Below, piece by piece: positions 6,531-14,019 of a stretch of 30,052 bases of DNA. The DNA is from Chloroflexota bacterium (GTDB taxonomy: Bacteria; Chloroflexota; Chloroflexia; Thermomicrobiales; UBA6265). The position numbers and the translations under genes were made by a program. The notes under the pieces are model-generated. The model was not told the origin of the DNA. It made no database searches and saw only the letters and a list, made by a program, of their open reading frames with translations. Where the stretch lies: positions 1 through 30,052 of the forward strand of contig JAEWEG010000090.1 of NCBI GenBank assembly GCA_023389575.1. The letters are read 5' to 3'. How positions within the stretch are numbered: the stretch's first letter is position 1; every line of letters begins with the position of its first letter.

Positions 6531-8240
6531 ATGGCCACCCGACCAGCACCAACCCCCGACCAATTCGCCAACGCCACCTGGAACGACATCCAGCCGCTCT
6601 TCCAGTCCCTGGTCGATCAACCGCTGGATCCGGCCGACACCGCCGGAATCGAGTCGTGGCTGAACGACTGGCACAACCTGGCCGTCGCCCTTGGCGAAGC
6701 GGCCAGCGTCGCCAACGTCAACTACTCCTGCAACACCGCCGACCCCGCGCTGGAGGAGGCCAACCTTCGCTTCACCAGCGAAATCCGGCCCCAGTCCGAG
6801 GAGTACACGGTCAAGCTCTCCCAGAAGCTGCTCGATACCGGGTATACCCGCCCGGACCTCGAAACCACCCTCCGGCGCTTCCGCACCGACCGTGACCTGT
6901 TCCGCGCCGAAAGTATCCCGCTCGAGCAGGAACTCCAGAAGCTCAACGCCGAGTACAACCGCACCACCGGCGGCATGACCGTCAACTGGCGCGGCACGGA
7001 TATCCCCATCCCCCGCCTCAGTCCGTTCATGCTCGATCCCGACCGCGACACGCGCGAGGAAGCCTGGCGCCTCCAGTTCAAGCCCTACACCGACAACCGC
7101 GACAAAATCGCCACCATCTTCGACAACCAGATCGAAAAACGTCAGCAAATCGCTCGCAACGCCGGGTTCGAGAACTACCGCGACTACACCTTCCAGTCGA
7201 AGTACCGCTTCGATTACACACCGGAAGACTGCGCCACCTTCCACGACTCGGTCGAGGCCACCTTCGTGCCAGCCATCGCCCGCCGATTCGAGCGACGCAA
7301 GCAGCTGATGGGCCTCGACACCCTCCGGCCCTGGGACACCGCCAACGATCCCCAGGGACTCCCGCCCTTGCGACCATACGAAACGGTCGACGAATGGACG
7401 GGCCGCACCCGGGACATCTTCGACAAGGTTGATCCCGTCTTCGGCGACTACTTCGGCACGATGATCGAGGAAAACTTGCTCGATCTCGAGAGCCGCAACG
7501 GCAAGCGCCCCGGTGGGTTCTGCACCAGCTTCCCGCACCGCAAGCGGCCCTTCATCTTCATGAACGCCAGCGGCGTCGGCTCCGATGTCCGAACCTTGCT
7601 CCACGAGGCGGGCCACGCCTTCCACGGCTTCGAATCATCTAACCTGCCATTCATCTACCAGCGCTTCTACGGCAGCGAAATGGCCGAAGTCGCCTCGATG
7701 TCGATGGAACTGCTCGCCGCGCCATACCTCGGCAAGGAGCACGGCGGCTTCTACGACGCCGATGAGTACGTCCGCGCCCGGGTCGAGCACCTCGACGGCG
7801 TCCTGGAAATCTTCGCGTGGGTCGCCACCGTCGATGCATTCCAGCACTGGCTCTACACCGACCCAGCCGCCGCCGACCGCGATGCCCGCGACGCCAAGTG
7901 GCTGACCGTCTGGGAGCGCTTCAACCCCGGCATCGATTGGACCGGCCTCGAAACCGAACGCACCGCCCGCTGGTACAAGCAGCTTCACATCTTCCTGTAC
8001 CCGTTCTATTACATCGAGTACGCCATCGCGCAGTTGGGCGCGCTCCAGGTCTGGCGAAACAGCCTCCAGGACCAGGCGAAGGCCACGGCAGACTACCGAG
8101 CCGCCCTCGCCCTCGGCGGCTCGGCCCCACTCCCGGCCCTCTTCGAACGCGCCGGCGCCCGCCTCGTCTTCGACGCCCCCGGCATGCAGGAACTCGTCGA
8201 CCTCATCGAATCCGAGATCGACTCACTCACCACCGCCTGA
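6531..8240 (+). CDS. M3-family oligoendopeptidase (PepF-like zinc peptidase)
   Basis: This zinc metallopeptidase of 569 residues probably cleaves short peptides in the cytoplasm. The zinc site HEAGH is at 358-362 within TLLHEAGHAFHGFE. The third ligand is Glu386 in EMAEVASM, 24 residues after the second His, as in M3 enzymes. The preceding KRPFIFMNASG strand and the C-terminal helical part (LHIFLYPFYYIEYAIAQLGA) also fit oligoendopeptidase F and its relatives. There is no signal peptide. AAGGGA lies 4 bases before the ATG. The length is near the family norm of about 560-600. It follows a GNAT gene by 9 bases and has a stem-loop just after its stop. It may degrade peptides brought in by the peptide importers of this window; that link is inference. 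Confidence 0.94.
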   Translation: MATRPAPTPDQFANATWNDIQPLFQSLVDQPLDPADTAGIESWLNDWHNLAVALGEAASVANVNYSCNTADPALEEANLRFTSEIRPQSEEYTVKLSQKLLDTGYTRPDLETTLRRFRTDRDLFRAESIPLEQELQKLNAEYNRTTGGMTVNWRGTDIPIPRLSPFMLDPDRDTREEAWRLQFKPYTDNRDKIATIFDNQIEKRQQIARNAGFENYRDYTFQSKYRFDYTPEDCATFHDSVEATFVPAIARRFERRKQLMGLDTLRPWDTANDPQGLPPLRPYETVDEWTGRTRDIFDKVDPVFGDYFGTMIEENLLDLESRNGKRPGGFCTSFPHRKRPFIFMNASGVGSDVRTLLHEAGHAFHGFESSNLPFIYQRFYGSEMAEVASMSMELLAAPYLGKEHGGFYDADEYVRARVEHLDGVLEIFAWVATVDAFQHWLYTDPAAADRDARDAKWLTVWERFNPGIDWTGLETERTARWYKQLHIFLYPFYYIEYAIAQLGALQVWRNSLQDQAKATADYRAALALGGSAPLPALFERAGARLVFDAPGMQELVDLIESEIDSLTTA

Positions 8241-8253
8241 TTGCCTCCGCGCC

Positions 8254-8282
8254 CGCCGGGCGGATGAATCGTCCGCCCGGCG
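8254..8282 (+). terminator. Stem-loop after the M3 peptidase gene (probable terminator without T run)
   Basis: CGCCGGGCGGA (8254-8264) pairs perfectly with TCCGCCCGGCG (8272-8282), an 11-bp stem with a 7-base loop, starting 14 bases after the stop. No T run follows, so it may act as an RNA 3'-end stabiliser as well as or instead of a terminator. Confidence 0.6.
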
Positions 8283-8327
8283 ATCCGGATCCCATCTCGA
8301 TCGCCTGCCACAATCGCAACATTTTCC

Positions 8328-8355
8328 GTCACTCTGAGCGAAGCGAAGAGCCCCC
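8328..8355. repeat. Dispersed-repeat-like sequence (CTGAGCGAAGCGAAG core)
   Basis: GTCACTCTGAGCGAAGCGAAG followed by AGCC matches a short intergenic sequence that I recall recurring in many Chloroflexota and other genomes (often TCATCCTGAGCGAAGCGAAG). It encodes the tell-tale spurious peptide HSERSEE. Only one copy is in this window, so its repeat status rests on memory. Confidence 0.45.
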
Positions 8356-8536
8356 GGACGAAGTCCTTCCGCCGTCAGGCGGACTCCCATTGGCGCACCC
8401 AACACTCGAACCCGGTTTGGCAAAATCGGCTGGGTTCCTGTCGTAGACGACTACGGAAGCAACTCCGCCAGGTCGAGAAACGCGATTGACCGCTATCAAC
8501 ATGCATGACTTCCCTTGCCAATCATCCCCTCGTCAC

Positions 8537-9490
8537 TCACCCCCGCGCCACGAACAACACCGGCCGCTCCACCGCTGAAGGCCTCCCATTCGATCCGGTC
8601 TCGAAATCACTCGCCACGGCCGCCCGCACCCAGCCGCCCTCAATCTTGACCCACGCCTCATACGCCTCGGCGCTCGTCCCATTCCCGGCCTGATCGCCAC
8701 CGCTCATTGCCAGGACCGCCATCTCACCGGACACCGCGCCAACGACCTCCGCCCCATCTTCGGCCGCCGATAGAACGGTTATTTCTCCATCCCCAATCGC
8801 GCTATTCCGTACCAAACCCAACCCGGCGCCAGCATCCACCAGGTCGAACGCCGCGTGGGTCGGATTCCGCCATCCCATCGCCGCCGGATGCTCCGCCGCC
8901 CCCATCGGCCAGTAGCCCGGCCCAGGCGGGCACTGGAACCCGCAGTTCACGCCGTACCGCGGCGAATCTCCATTTATCTCGTCCCGCTGGAAGAACGTCC
9001 GAACCTCCACATGCAGGTGGCTCGGAGCCTGGCCCGGCCCCTTTACCTCCGCCTGCTGGAACACCGCTCCGATCCGTTCGCCCGCCGCCACTTCCCGACC
9101 CACCTCCGGCACCGAATCCGGCTCCAAATGCCCGTACATCGTGAACAGTTCGTCCTCGTGCTGGACGATCACCACGCGCCCCGGGTACGAAAAGTCCGCG
9201 TACACGACCTCCCCACTGGCCATCGCATACACGGACGCTCCCGCCGTATCCCTGTCCACCGCGTACCAGTCCTCGCCGGTATGCCACCACCCGGCCGCGA
9301 ACCAGGTGTTCTCGCAGGCGAATCCATGTCCAATCCGGAAGCCGTCGCCCGGCACCCGGTCCGGCCATCCGATCGGCGCCATTGACCAATCGGGCACCGT
9401 CCCCAGTGCGCGACCACTTCGCGAAAGCCCGAGCGCGGCACCCGCCGCGATACCCAGCGCCACTCTCCGCGAGAACCGGTCACGCACCAT
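8537..9490 (-). CDS. Tat-exported M23-family (LytM-like) metallopeptidase
   Basis: This secreted zinc endopeptidase of 317 residues probably cleaves peptidoglycan cross-bridges or glycine-containing peptides. The N-terminus FSRRVALGIAAG is a twin-arginine signal. All LytM positions are visible: HTGED with zinc ligands His70 and Asp74, YGHL with His121, and SHLHVEV with catalytic His158 and ligand His160. The G-x-V-x-x-A and V-x-x-G-E-x-I-G strands typical of M23 lie between them. About 110 residues after the catalytic domain form an additional unrecognised region. AGGAG lies 7 bases before the ATG. The gene starts 16 bases after the DppC-like permease, so it is the last gene of the peptide importer operon. 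That is unusual for an M23 enzyme and suggests cleavage feeding uptake, or wall turnover coupled to import. Confidence 0.9.
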   Translation of the reverse strand: MVRDRFSRRVALGIAAGAALGLSRSGRALGTVPDWSMAPIGWPDRVPGDGFRIGHGFACENTWFAAGWWHTGEDWYAVDRDTAGASVYAMASGEVVYADFSYPGRVVIVQHEDELFTMYGHLEPDSVPEVGREVAAGERIGAVFQQAEVKGPGQAPSHLHVEVRTFFQRDEINGDSPRYGVNCGFQCPPGPGYWPMGAAEHPAAMGWRNPTHAAFDLVDAGAGLGLVRNSAIGDGEITVLSAAEDGAEVVGAVSGEMAVLAMSGGDQAGNGTSAEAYEAWVKIEGGWVRAAVASDFETGSNGRPSAVERPVLFVARG

Positions 9491-9506
9491 GAGACGTCTC
9501 CTGTCG

Positions 9507-10403
9507 CTAGCTCCTCAGCTTCGGATCGAGCGTGTCTCGAAGGCCATCACCCAGCAGGTTGAACCCCAGCACCGTCAACGCGATCGCCAGACCCGGGAAG
9601 ACCGCCGCCCACGGCGCCAGCTGCAGCACCTGGTACGACGACGACACCATCGAGCCCCAGGAGGGAGAGGGAGGCTTGTTCCCCAGGCCCAGGAACGCCA
9701 GCGACGCCTCCGCCAGTACCGCGAACGCGAAGTTAAGCGAGGCGTGCACGATCAGCGGCGCGGTGATGTTCGGGAAGATGTGCCGCCCCATGATCGTCAC
9801 CGGCGTCGCGCCCACCACGGTCGCCGACTCCACGAAGGTGCTCTTCCGCACCGACAGCACCGAACCGCGCACCACGCGCATGAACGACGGCGCGTTCACC
9901 AGCCCAATCGCGATCATCACGTTCGTCAGCGAGTTGCCCAGCGCCGTCATGATCGCGATCGCCAGCAGGATCGTCGGGAACGCGAACAGCACGTCCATCA
10001 GCAGCGTGATGATGTTATCCAGCCAGCCGCCGAAATATCCGGCGAGCAGACCGAGCAGGATCCCGATCACGGCCGAGATGCCCACCGCGATCACGCCCAC
10101 CTGAAACGAAATCCTCGCCCCGTAGATCAACCGGCTGAAAACGTCCCGGCCGAACTCATCCGTCCCGAACCAGAAATCGCTGGACGGGCCCTCCAGTTGC
10201 CGGCCCGGAAACTGCTCCGTCGCCCCGTACGGCGCCAGCATTGGCCCCGCGGCCGCCACCAGCACAAAGAACCCGACCAGCGCGATACCGGTCAGCGCCA
10301 GCTTCTGGTGGAGCAGGGTCGCCACCAGGCCCTGCCGCTTGGACTCCCGCTGGGGAGCCGCCGCTCCCGCCGAAAGGCTTGTGGTTGTGCTTGCGTCAGC
10401 CAT
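9507..10403 (-). CDS. Peptide/nickel-type ABC importer permease (DppC/OppC family)
   Basis: This inner-membrane permease of 298 residues is the second transmembrane subunit of a family-5 ABC importer. The OppC N-terminal signature FGTDEFGRDVFSRL is at 79-92. The cytoplasmic coupling loop ESATVVGATPVTIMGRHIFPN is at about 192-212, where an ATPase subunit would dock. About six membrane helices are visible. GGAG lies 7 bases before the ATG. The gap to the DppB-like gene upstream is 45 bases and to the M23 gene downstream 16 bases, so it is one operon. No DppD/DppF-type ATPase gene is in the operon or anywhere in the window. The substrate could be oligopeptides, nickel complexes or sugars; the sequence does not decide. 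Confidence 0.93.
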   Translation of the reverse strand: MADASTTTSLSAGAAAPQRESKRQGLVATLLHQKLALTGIALVGFFVLVAAAGPMLAPYGATEQFPGRQLEGPSSDFWFGTDEFGRDVFSRLIYGARISFQVGVIAVGISAVIGILLGLLAGYFGGWLDNIITLLMDVLFAFPTILLAIAIMTALGNSLTNVMIAIGLVNAPSFMRVVRGSVLSVRKSTFVESATVVGATPVTIMGRHIFPNITAPLIVHASLNFAFAVLAEASLAFLGLGNKPPSPSWGSMVSSSYQVLQLAPWAAVFPGLAIALTVLGFNLLGDGLRDTLDPKLRS

Positions 10404-10448
10404 CGATCCGCTCCACGTCCGTCATGGGCACCACCCGCGTGTTACCCA

Positions 10449-11399
10449 TCACGAATGCCTCAGTCGCGGATCGAGCACCGCGTACAACACGTCCACGATC
10501 AGGCTCACCAGCACGAACATGAACGCCAGGACCAGGGTTACGCCCTGCACCACCGGATAGTCGCGGTTCGCGATGGCCTCGTACACGTAGCGACCAACGC
10601 CCGGCAGCCCGAAGATTTGCTCGATGATCACCGTTCCGCCCAGGAGGCTCGCCACCTGGATACCGACGATCGTCAGGATCGGGATCCCCGCGTTCGGCAT
10701 CACGTGCCGGAACAGCACCTGCCGCTGCGGAATCCCTTTCGCCCGCGCCGTCCGCACGTACTCCTGCCCCAGCACCTCAAGCACCGAGGACCGCACGAAT
10801 CGCATGAGGATGGCGGCCAATGGCAATCCGAGCGCCACCGCCGGCATGATCATCGTCTTCATGTTCTGTACGGGATCGTCGGTGAACGGTTTGAATCCAA
10901 CCGGAGGCAGCCACTTCAGCCAGAACGAGAACACCAGCACGAGAATTGTCGCCAGGAAGAAGTTCGGCACCGACACCCCGATCAGCGTCATCAGCGTCGC
11001 CGCGTAGTCGATGCTCGAGTTCCGCCGGAGCGCCGCCAGCACCCCGAAGATCATCGCCGGAATCGCCGCGATGACCCCCGCCAGCAACGTCAGCTCGATG
11101 GTCACCGGCAATCGAAGGCGCAGTTCCTGCGTCAGCGGCCGCTTCGTCCGCAACGAGTCGCCCAGATCGCCCGTCAGCACGTGCCCAAGCCACTTGAAGT
11201 ACTGCACCGGCAGCGGCTGGTCCAACCCGTACGATGCCCGGATCGCCGCGATCTGCTCCGGCGTCGTCCGCCGGTCGGCGCCCAGCAACACCTGGACCGG
11301 ATCGCCCGGTATCGACCGGATGATGATGAACGTCACCAGCGATACCCCGAGCAGCACGGGAATCATGAGCAACACCCGCCGGAGAATGAATCTCAGCAC
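10449..11399 (-). CDS. Peptide/nickel-type ABC importer permease (DppB/OppB family)
   Basis: This inner-membrane permease of 316 residues is the first transmembrane subunit of the importer. It opens with the typical MLRFILRRVLLMIPVLLGVS helix and then SIPGDPV. The EYVRTARAKGIPQRQVLFRH coupling loop lies near the middle and is followed by MPNAGIPILTIVG. The end VDVLYAVLDPRLRHS is also family-typical. The start is GTG at 11397-11399, with AAGGAGG 6 bases before it, a strong site. It lies 69 bases after the binding-protein gene and 45 before the DppC-like gene. Confidence 0.94.
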   Translation of the reverse strand: MLRFILRRVLLMIPVLLGVSLVTFIIIRSIPGDPVQVLLGADRRTTPEQIAAIRASYGLDQPLPVQYFKWLGHVLTGDLGDSLRTKRPLTQELRLRLPVTIELTLLAGVIAAIPAMIFGVLAALRRNSSIDYAATLMTLIGVSVPNFFLATILVLVFSFWLKWLPPVGFKPFTDDPVQNMKTMIMPAVALGLPLAAILMRFVRSSVLEVLGQEYVRTARAKGIPQRQVLFRHVMPNAGIPILTIVGIQVASLLGGTVIIEQIFGLPGVGRYVYEAIANRDYPVVQGVTLVLAFMFVLVSLIVDVLYAVLDPRLRHS

Positions 11400-11468
11400 T
11401 CCCGCCCTCCTTCCTTTCCCTCATCTCGTCACAAAATCGGTGTCCGGCCACCGCCTGTCGAACCAGCC

Positions 11469-13049
11469 TTAGTCTTCCAGCCACACGCCGGAAATCGACC
11501 GCAAACCGCCCGACAACAGGTGCTGGAATCCCTTCACCCGGTTCTGGAGTCCCTCATAGGTACTGGAGGTGTACAGGCTGATCCACGGCGCCTGGTCGAT
11601 CACCAGTTGCTGCGCCTGCTGGTAAATCTCCACCCGCGCGTCCGGATCCTGTTCCAGCAATCCCTCTTCGATCAGCGCATCCAGGTCCGGATCGCTGAAA
11701 CCGGCCGCGTTGTTCGGCCCGTCCGTCTTCAGGCTCTGTTCCAGCCACTCGTTCGGGTCCATGTACCCCGAGGCGCCCATCACCGCGATGTCGAAATCCC
11801 CGGTGAAGAACCGCTCGATGAACGTCGCGTTCTCCTCCGGCACGATCTCCGCCTCGATCCCAACCTGCCGCAGTTGCTCCTGCACCACCACCGACGTGTT
11901 GTATAGGAAGTCGTACTGCGCCCACGTCAGCAGCGTTGTCGATACGCCATCGGCCAGGCCCGCTTCCTCCAGAAGCGCCCGGGCCGCGTCCAGGTCCTGC
12001 GCCGGAATCTCGCCCTGATACCCGGCCCAGTACGATGGCGGGTACATCCCCACCAGCGGCTCGCCGTAGCCGAACACCGACGACTGGATGATCGCGTCCC
12101 GGTCCAGCGCCGCGGCCACGGCCTGGCGAAACTCCAGCGAGCTGTGCGGCTCGTTCCGCGTGTTGAACACCAGCCACCGCAGGTTCGTCGCCACCGATCC
12201 AGCAAGCTGAACCGCGTCGTTGACCTCCAGGATGCCAATGTCCTTGTGCGGCACCGCCTCGATGATGTCCACCGAGTCCGAGACCAGCGCCGTCGTCCTG
12301 GAGGTATCCTCCGGCACGATCAGCACCTCCACCGCGTCCACGTAGGGCCGAGGCGCGTCCCAGTAGCCGTCGTGACGCCGCAGTGAAACGCTGGTGTTCG
12401 GCACGTACTCCTCGAAGGCGAACGCCCCGGAACCGACCGCCACCTGCGAGAGGTCGCCGTTGGCCTCGACCTCTTCCTGGGGCACGATTGACATCCCCCA
12501 CCACGCCAGCTTCGTCAGGAACGACGCATCCGGCTGCGAAAGCACGATCTCCACCGTGAGGTCGTCCACCGCCGTGGTCGAGGCGATCCCCGATGCGTAC
12601 GACGCCGACGGAGACGCCACTTCCGGATCGACCACCCGGCCGAAGCTGTACACCACATCCTCGGCCACCACGTTCCGGCCATTGTGGAACGTCGCGCTGT
12701 CCCGCAGCGTGAAGGTGTACGTGAGCGCGTCGTCCGATATCGCCCACGACTCCGCCAGGGAAGGAATCGGGGTCAGCCCCGCGTCCACCTGCACCAGCCC
12801 GTCGTAGATCAGCTCGATCACCACGCCGGCCGCCGCCAGCACCGTCAGGTGCGGGTCGAGGTTCGTCGGATCTCCCTGTACCCCGATCCGCAACGTACCG
12901 CCCATGACCGGCTCGCCCGCCGGCGTCGCATCCTGCCTGGCAAAAGTCTCCCGACCGCCCAGCAACGGAACCGCGACGAACGCCGCGCCTCCCGCCACCG
13001 CCGACCGCCGGCTCAACGTACGCGAATCTCGTGTTTGACTGTGACCCAT
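11469..13049 (-). CDS. Family-5 extracellular solute-binding protein (peptide ABC importer)
   Basis: This exported binding protein of 526 residues captures the substrate and delivers it to the DppBC-like permeases encoded just downstream. The N-terminus TLSRRSAVAGGAAF (Arg14-Arg15) is a twin-arginine signal, unlike the lipoprotein signals of many relatives. Family-5 blocks include LAESWAISDDALTYTFTLR, ATFHNGRNVVAEDVVYSF and GSGAFAFEEYVPN, with DPNEWLEQSLKTD near the C-terminus. Spacing from the AGGAG site to the ATG is 10 bases. It is the first gene of a four-gene operon (binding protein, DppB, DppC, M23 peptidase). Ligand specificity cannot be read from sequence. Confidence 0.94.
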   Translation of the reverse strand: MGHSQTRDSRTLSRRSAVAGGAAFVAVPLLGGRETFARQDATPAGEPVMGGTLRIGVQGDPTNLDPHLTVLAAAGVVIELIYDGLVQVDAGLTPIPSLAESWAISDDALTYTFTLRDSATFHNGRNVVAEDVVYSFGRVVDPEVASPSASYASGIASTTAVDDLTVEIVLSQPDASFLTKLAWWGMSIVPQEEVEANGDLSQVAVGSGAFAFEEYVPNTSVSLRRHDGYWDAPRPYVDAVEVLIVPEDTSRTTALVSDSVDIIEAVPHKDIGILEVNDAVQLAGSVATNLRWLVFNTRNEPHSSLEFRQAVAAALDRDAIIQSSVFGYGEPLVGMYPPSYWAGYQGEIPAQDLDAARALLEEAGLADGVSTTLLTWAQYDFLYNTSVVVQEQLRQVGIEAEIVPEENATFIERFFTGDFDIAVMGASGYMDPNEWLEQSLKTDGPNNAAGFSDPDLDALIEEGLLEQDPDARVEIYQQAQQLVIDQAPWISLYTSSTYEGLQNRVKGFQHLLSGGLRSISGVWLED

Positions 13050-13381
13050 GTGACCCGGACTCCTGAGAAATGCACCGTCATTGGTGCGCGAATAGCCGCT
13101 GTCACCATCCTACCGCCAGGCAGGCTGGCACGCTTTGCCATTCCCGCACCTTTGACTAGCGAATCTCAGGCCGGCCCATCGCTTGGAACCCAATCACGCC
13201 GCCCGTTTGTAGGGGCCGATCTCGTATCGGCCCTGATTAGACCGGTGGCAAGGCGACGCTGGGTTTCACTGCGGTCAAATCGCTTGCGGACCAGTCCAGG
13301 CGTCCAGGCGCCGTGTGGCTGGCTTGATGATGGCGGCGAACGGGAGACCGCGGCCTCCCGCCCCGCCAACCATCGCGTCCG
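13050..13381. other. Intergenic region upstream of the peptide-binding protein gene
   Basis: This 332-base spacer lies between the binding-protein gene and the decayed paralogue. It must hold the promoter of the leftward importer operon, but I see no convincing -35/-10 pair. It contains a dispersed-type hairpin (13213-13233) and a weaker CGGGAG/CTCCCG hairpin near 13340-13360. Confidence 0.4.
13213..13233. repeat. Short hairpin repeat (TAGGGGCCGAT...ATCGGCCC type)
   Basis: GGGCCGAT (13213-13220) pairs with ATCGGCCC (13226-13233) around a 5-base loop CTCGT, preceded by TGTAG. The form TGTAGGGGC...GCCC with an inverted core resembles a dispersed palindromic repeat that I recall from many Chloroflexota genomes. 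Only one copy is in the window. Confidence 0.45.
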
Positions 13382-13736
13382 CTACTGGTCCAGCCACACG
13401 CTCCGAATCGACTTGTTCGTCCCGGTCGCGATGTGCACGTAGCCCTTCACGTAGTCCTTTGCCGCCTCGTACTGCGTCGCGATGAACAGGTTGATCCACG
13501 GGAGGTCTTCCAGCAGGATCTCCTGGATCTTGCGGTAGATTTCGGCTCGGGCCTCCTGGTCGGTCGTCACCACGCCGCGGTGAGCTGCGTCAGTTGCGGA
13601 TCGAGTTCCGCCGGGTTAGCCGAAAGGCCTACCTGCGGCACGCCACCGGTCTTCACCTCGGCGTCCGGCGTTGATCCTGCGCGGCCACTTCCTTCACGCC
13701 CGCGATCGTCGCCAGCGCCAGGACAGACACGGTCAT
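13382..13736 (-). pseudogene. Remnant of a family-5 solute-binding protein gene
   Basis: The last 63 codons (13573-13382) read TTDQEARAEIYRKIQEIL...DLPWINLFIATQYEA...KSIRSVWLDQ. These align with the C-terminus of the neighbouring binding protein (DPDARVEIYQQAQQLV...APWISLYTSSTYEG...RSISGVWLED). Further upstream, a different frame reads VPQVGLSANPAELDPQLTQL and meets a TGA. It matches the GFSDPDLDALIEE stretch of the intact protein, so a frameshift lies near 13575-13588. An ATG at 13736 begins MTVSVLALATIAG, which may be a signal-peptide start in yet another frame. The middle, about 400 residues in the paralogue, is missing. I conclude this is a decayed paralogue; how far the remnant extends past about 13660 is uncertain. 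Confidence 0.8.
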
Positions 13737-13845
13737 AGCTCGCCAGAGCCCCGGTATTCGTGACGCCCAGGACGATTCCGGACAGCTTTTGTTAATGCGC
13801 CCACAGGCGTTGGCATATCTTCGCGACAAATACGCCCAATTCCCT

Positions 13846-13861
13846 GTTACGTATGCGTAAC
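13846..13861. promoter_or_regulatory. Candidate operator palindrome upstream of the sugar importer
   Basis: GTTACG (13846-13851), a 4-base centre TATG and CGTAAC (13856-13861) form a perfect 6-4-6 inverted repeat. It lies about 58 bases upstream of the TTGACA box of the sugar ABC importer. LacI- and GntR-type regulators bind sites of this size, but no such regulator gene is in the window. Confidence 0.4.
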
Positions 13862-13918
13862 TAATGACGCATCCCTGAGTGAATGACCCTCAAAATCCGG
13901 ACCGGGAAGGCTGAGATG

Positions 13919-13944
13919 TTGACAATCGTATCCGCGGGTATAAT
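13919..13944 (+). promoter_or_regulatory. Candidate promoter of the sugar ABC importer (short spacer)
   Basis: A perfect TTGACA at 13919-13924 and a perfect TATAAT at 13939-13944 are separated by only 14 bases instead of the usual 16-18. No other good -35 box fits the TATAAT. Both hexamers are rare by chance in this GC-rich sequence, so the site is likely functional but may be weak or need an activator. Confidence 0.55.
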
Positions 13945-14019
13945 GATGAACAACGGCGTTCACAATCTATCAATGGCGAACTCGCATGTCCCTTCGTGGG
14001 GCTGAAAGGAAGCACACCT

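Noticed and set aside
5943..7625. Minus-strand open frame of 560 codons
   Set aside because: It is antisense to the GNAT and M3 peptidase genes, with Gly/Val/Glu-rich low-complexity translation. The plus-strand genes have clear catalytic motifs.
8223..8446. Small open frames after the M3 peptidase containing HSERSEE-like peptide
   Set aside because: The peptide is the translation of a dispersed repeat, not a gene.
9141..11906. Plus-strand open frame of 921 codons
   Set aside because: It is antisense to the M23 gene, both permease genes and part of the binding-protein gene. Its translation is Arg/His/Gln-rich with no recognisable domain, a common artefact in GC-rich DNA.
13050..13381. Possible tRNA or small RNA in the spacer
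   Set aside because: Only short hairpins are present; no cloverleaf or conserved T-loop sequence was found.
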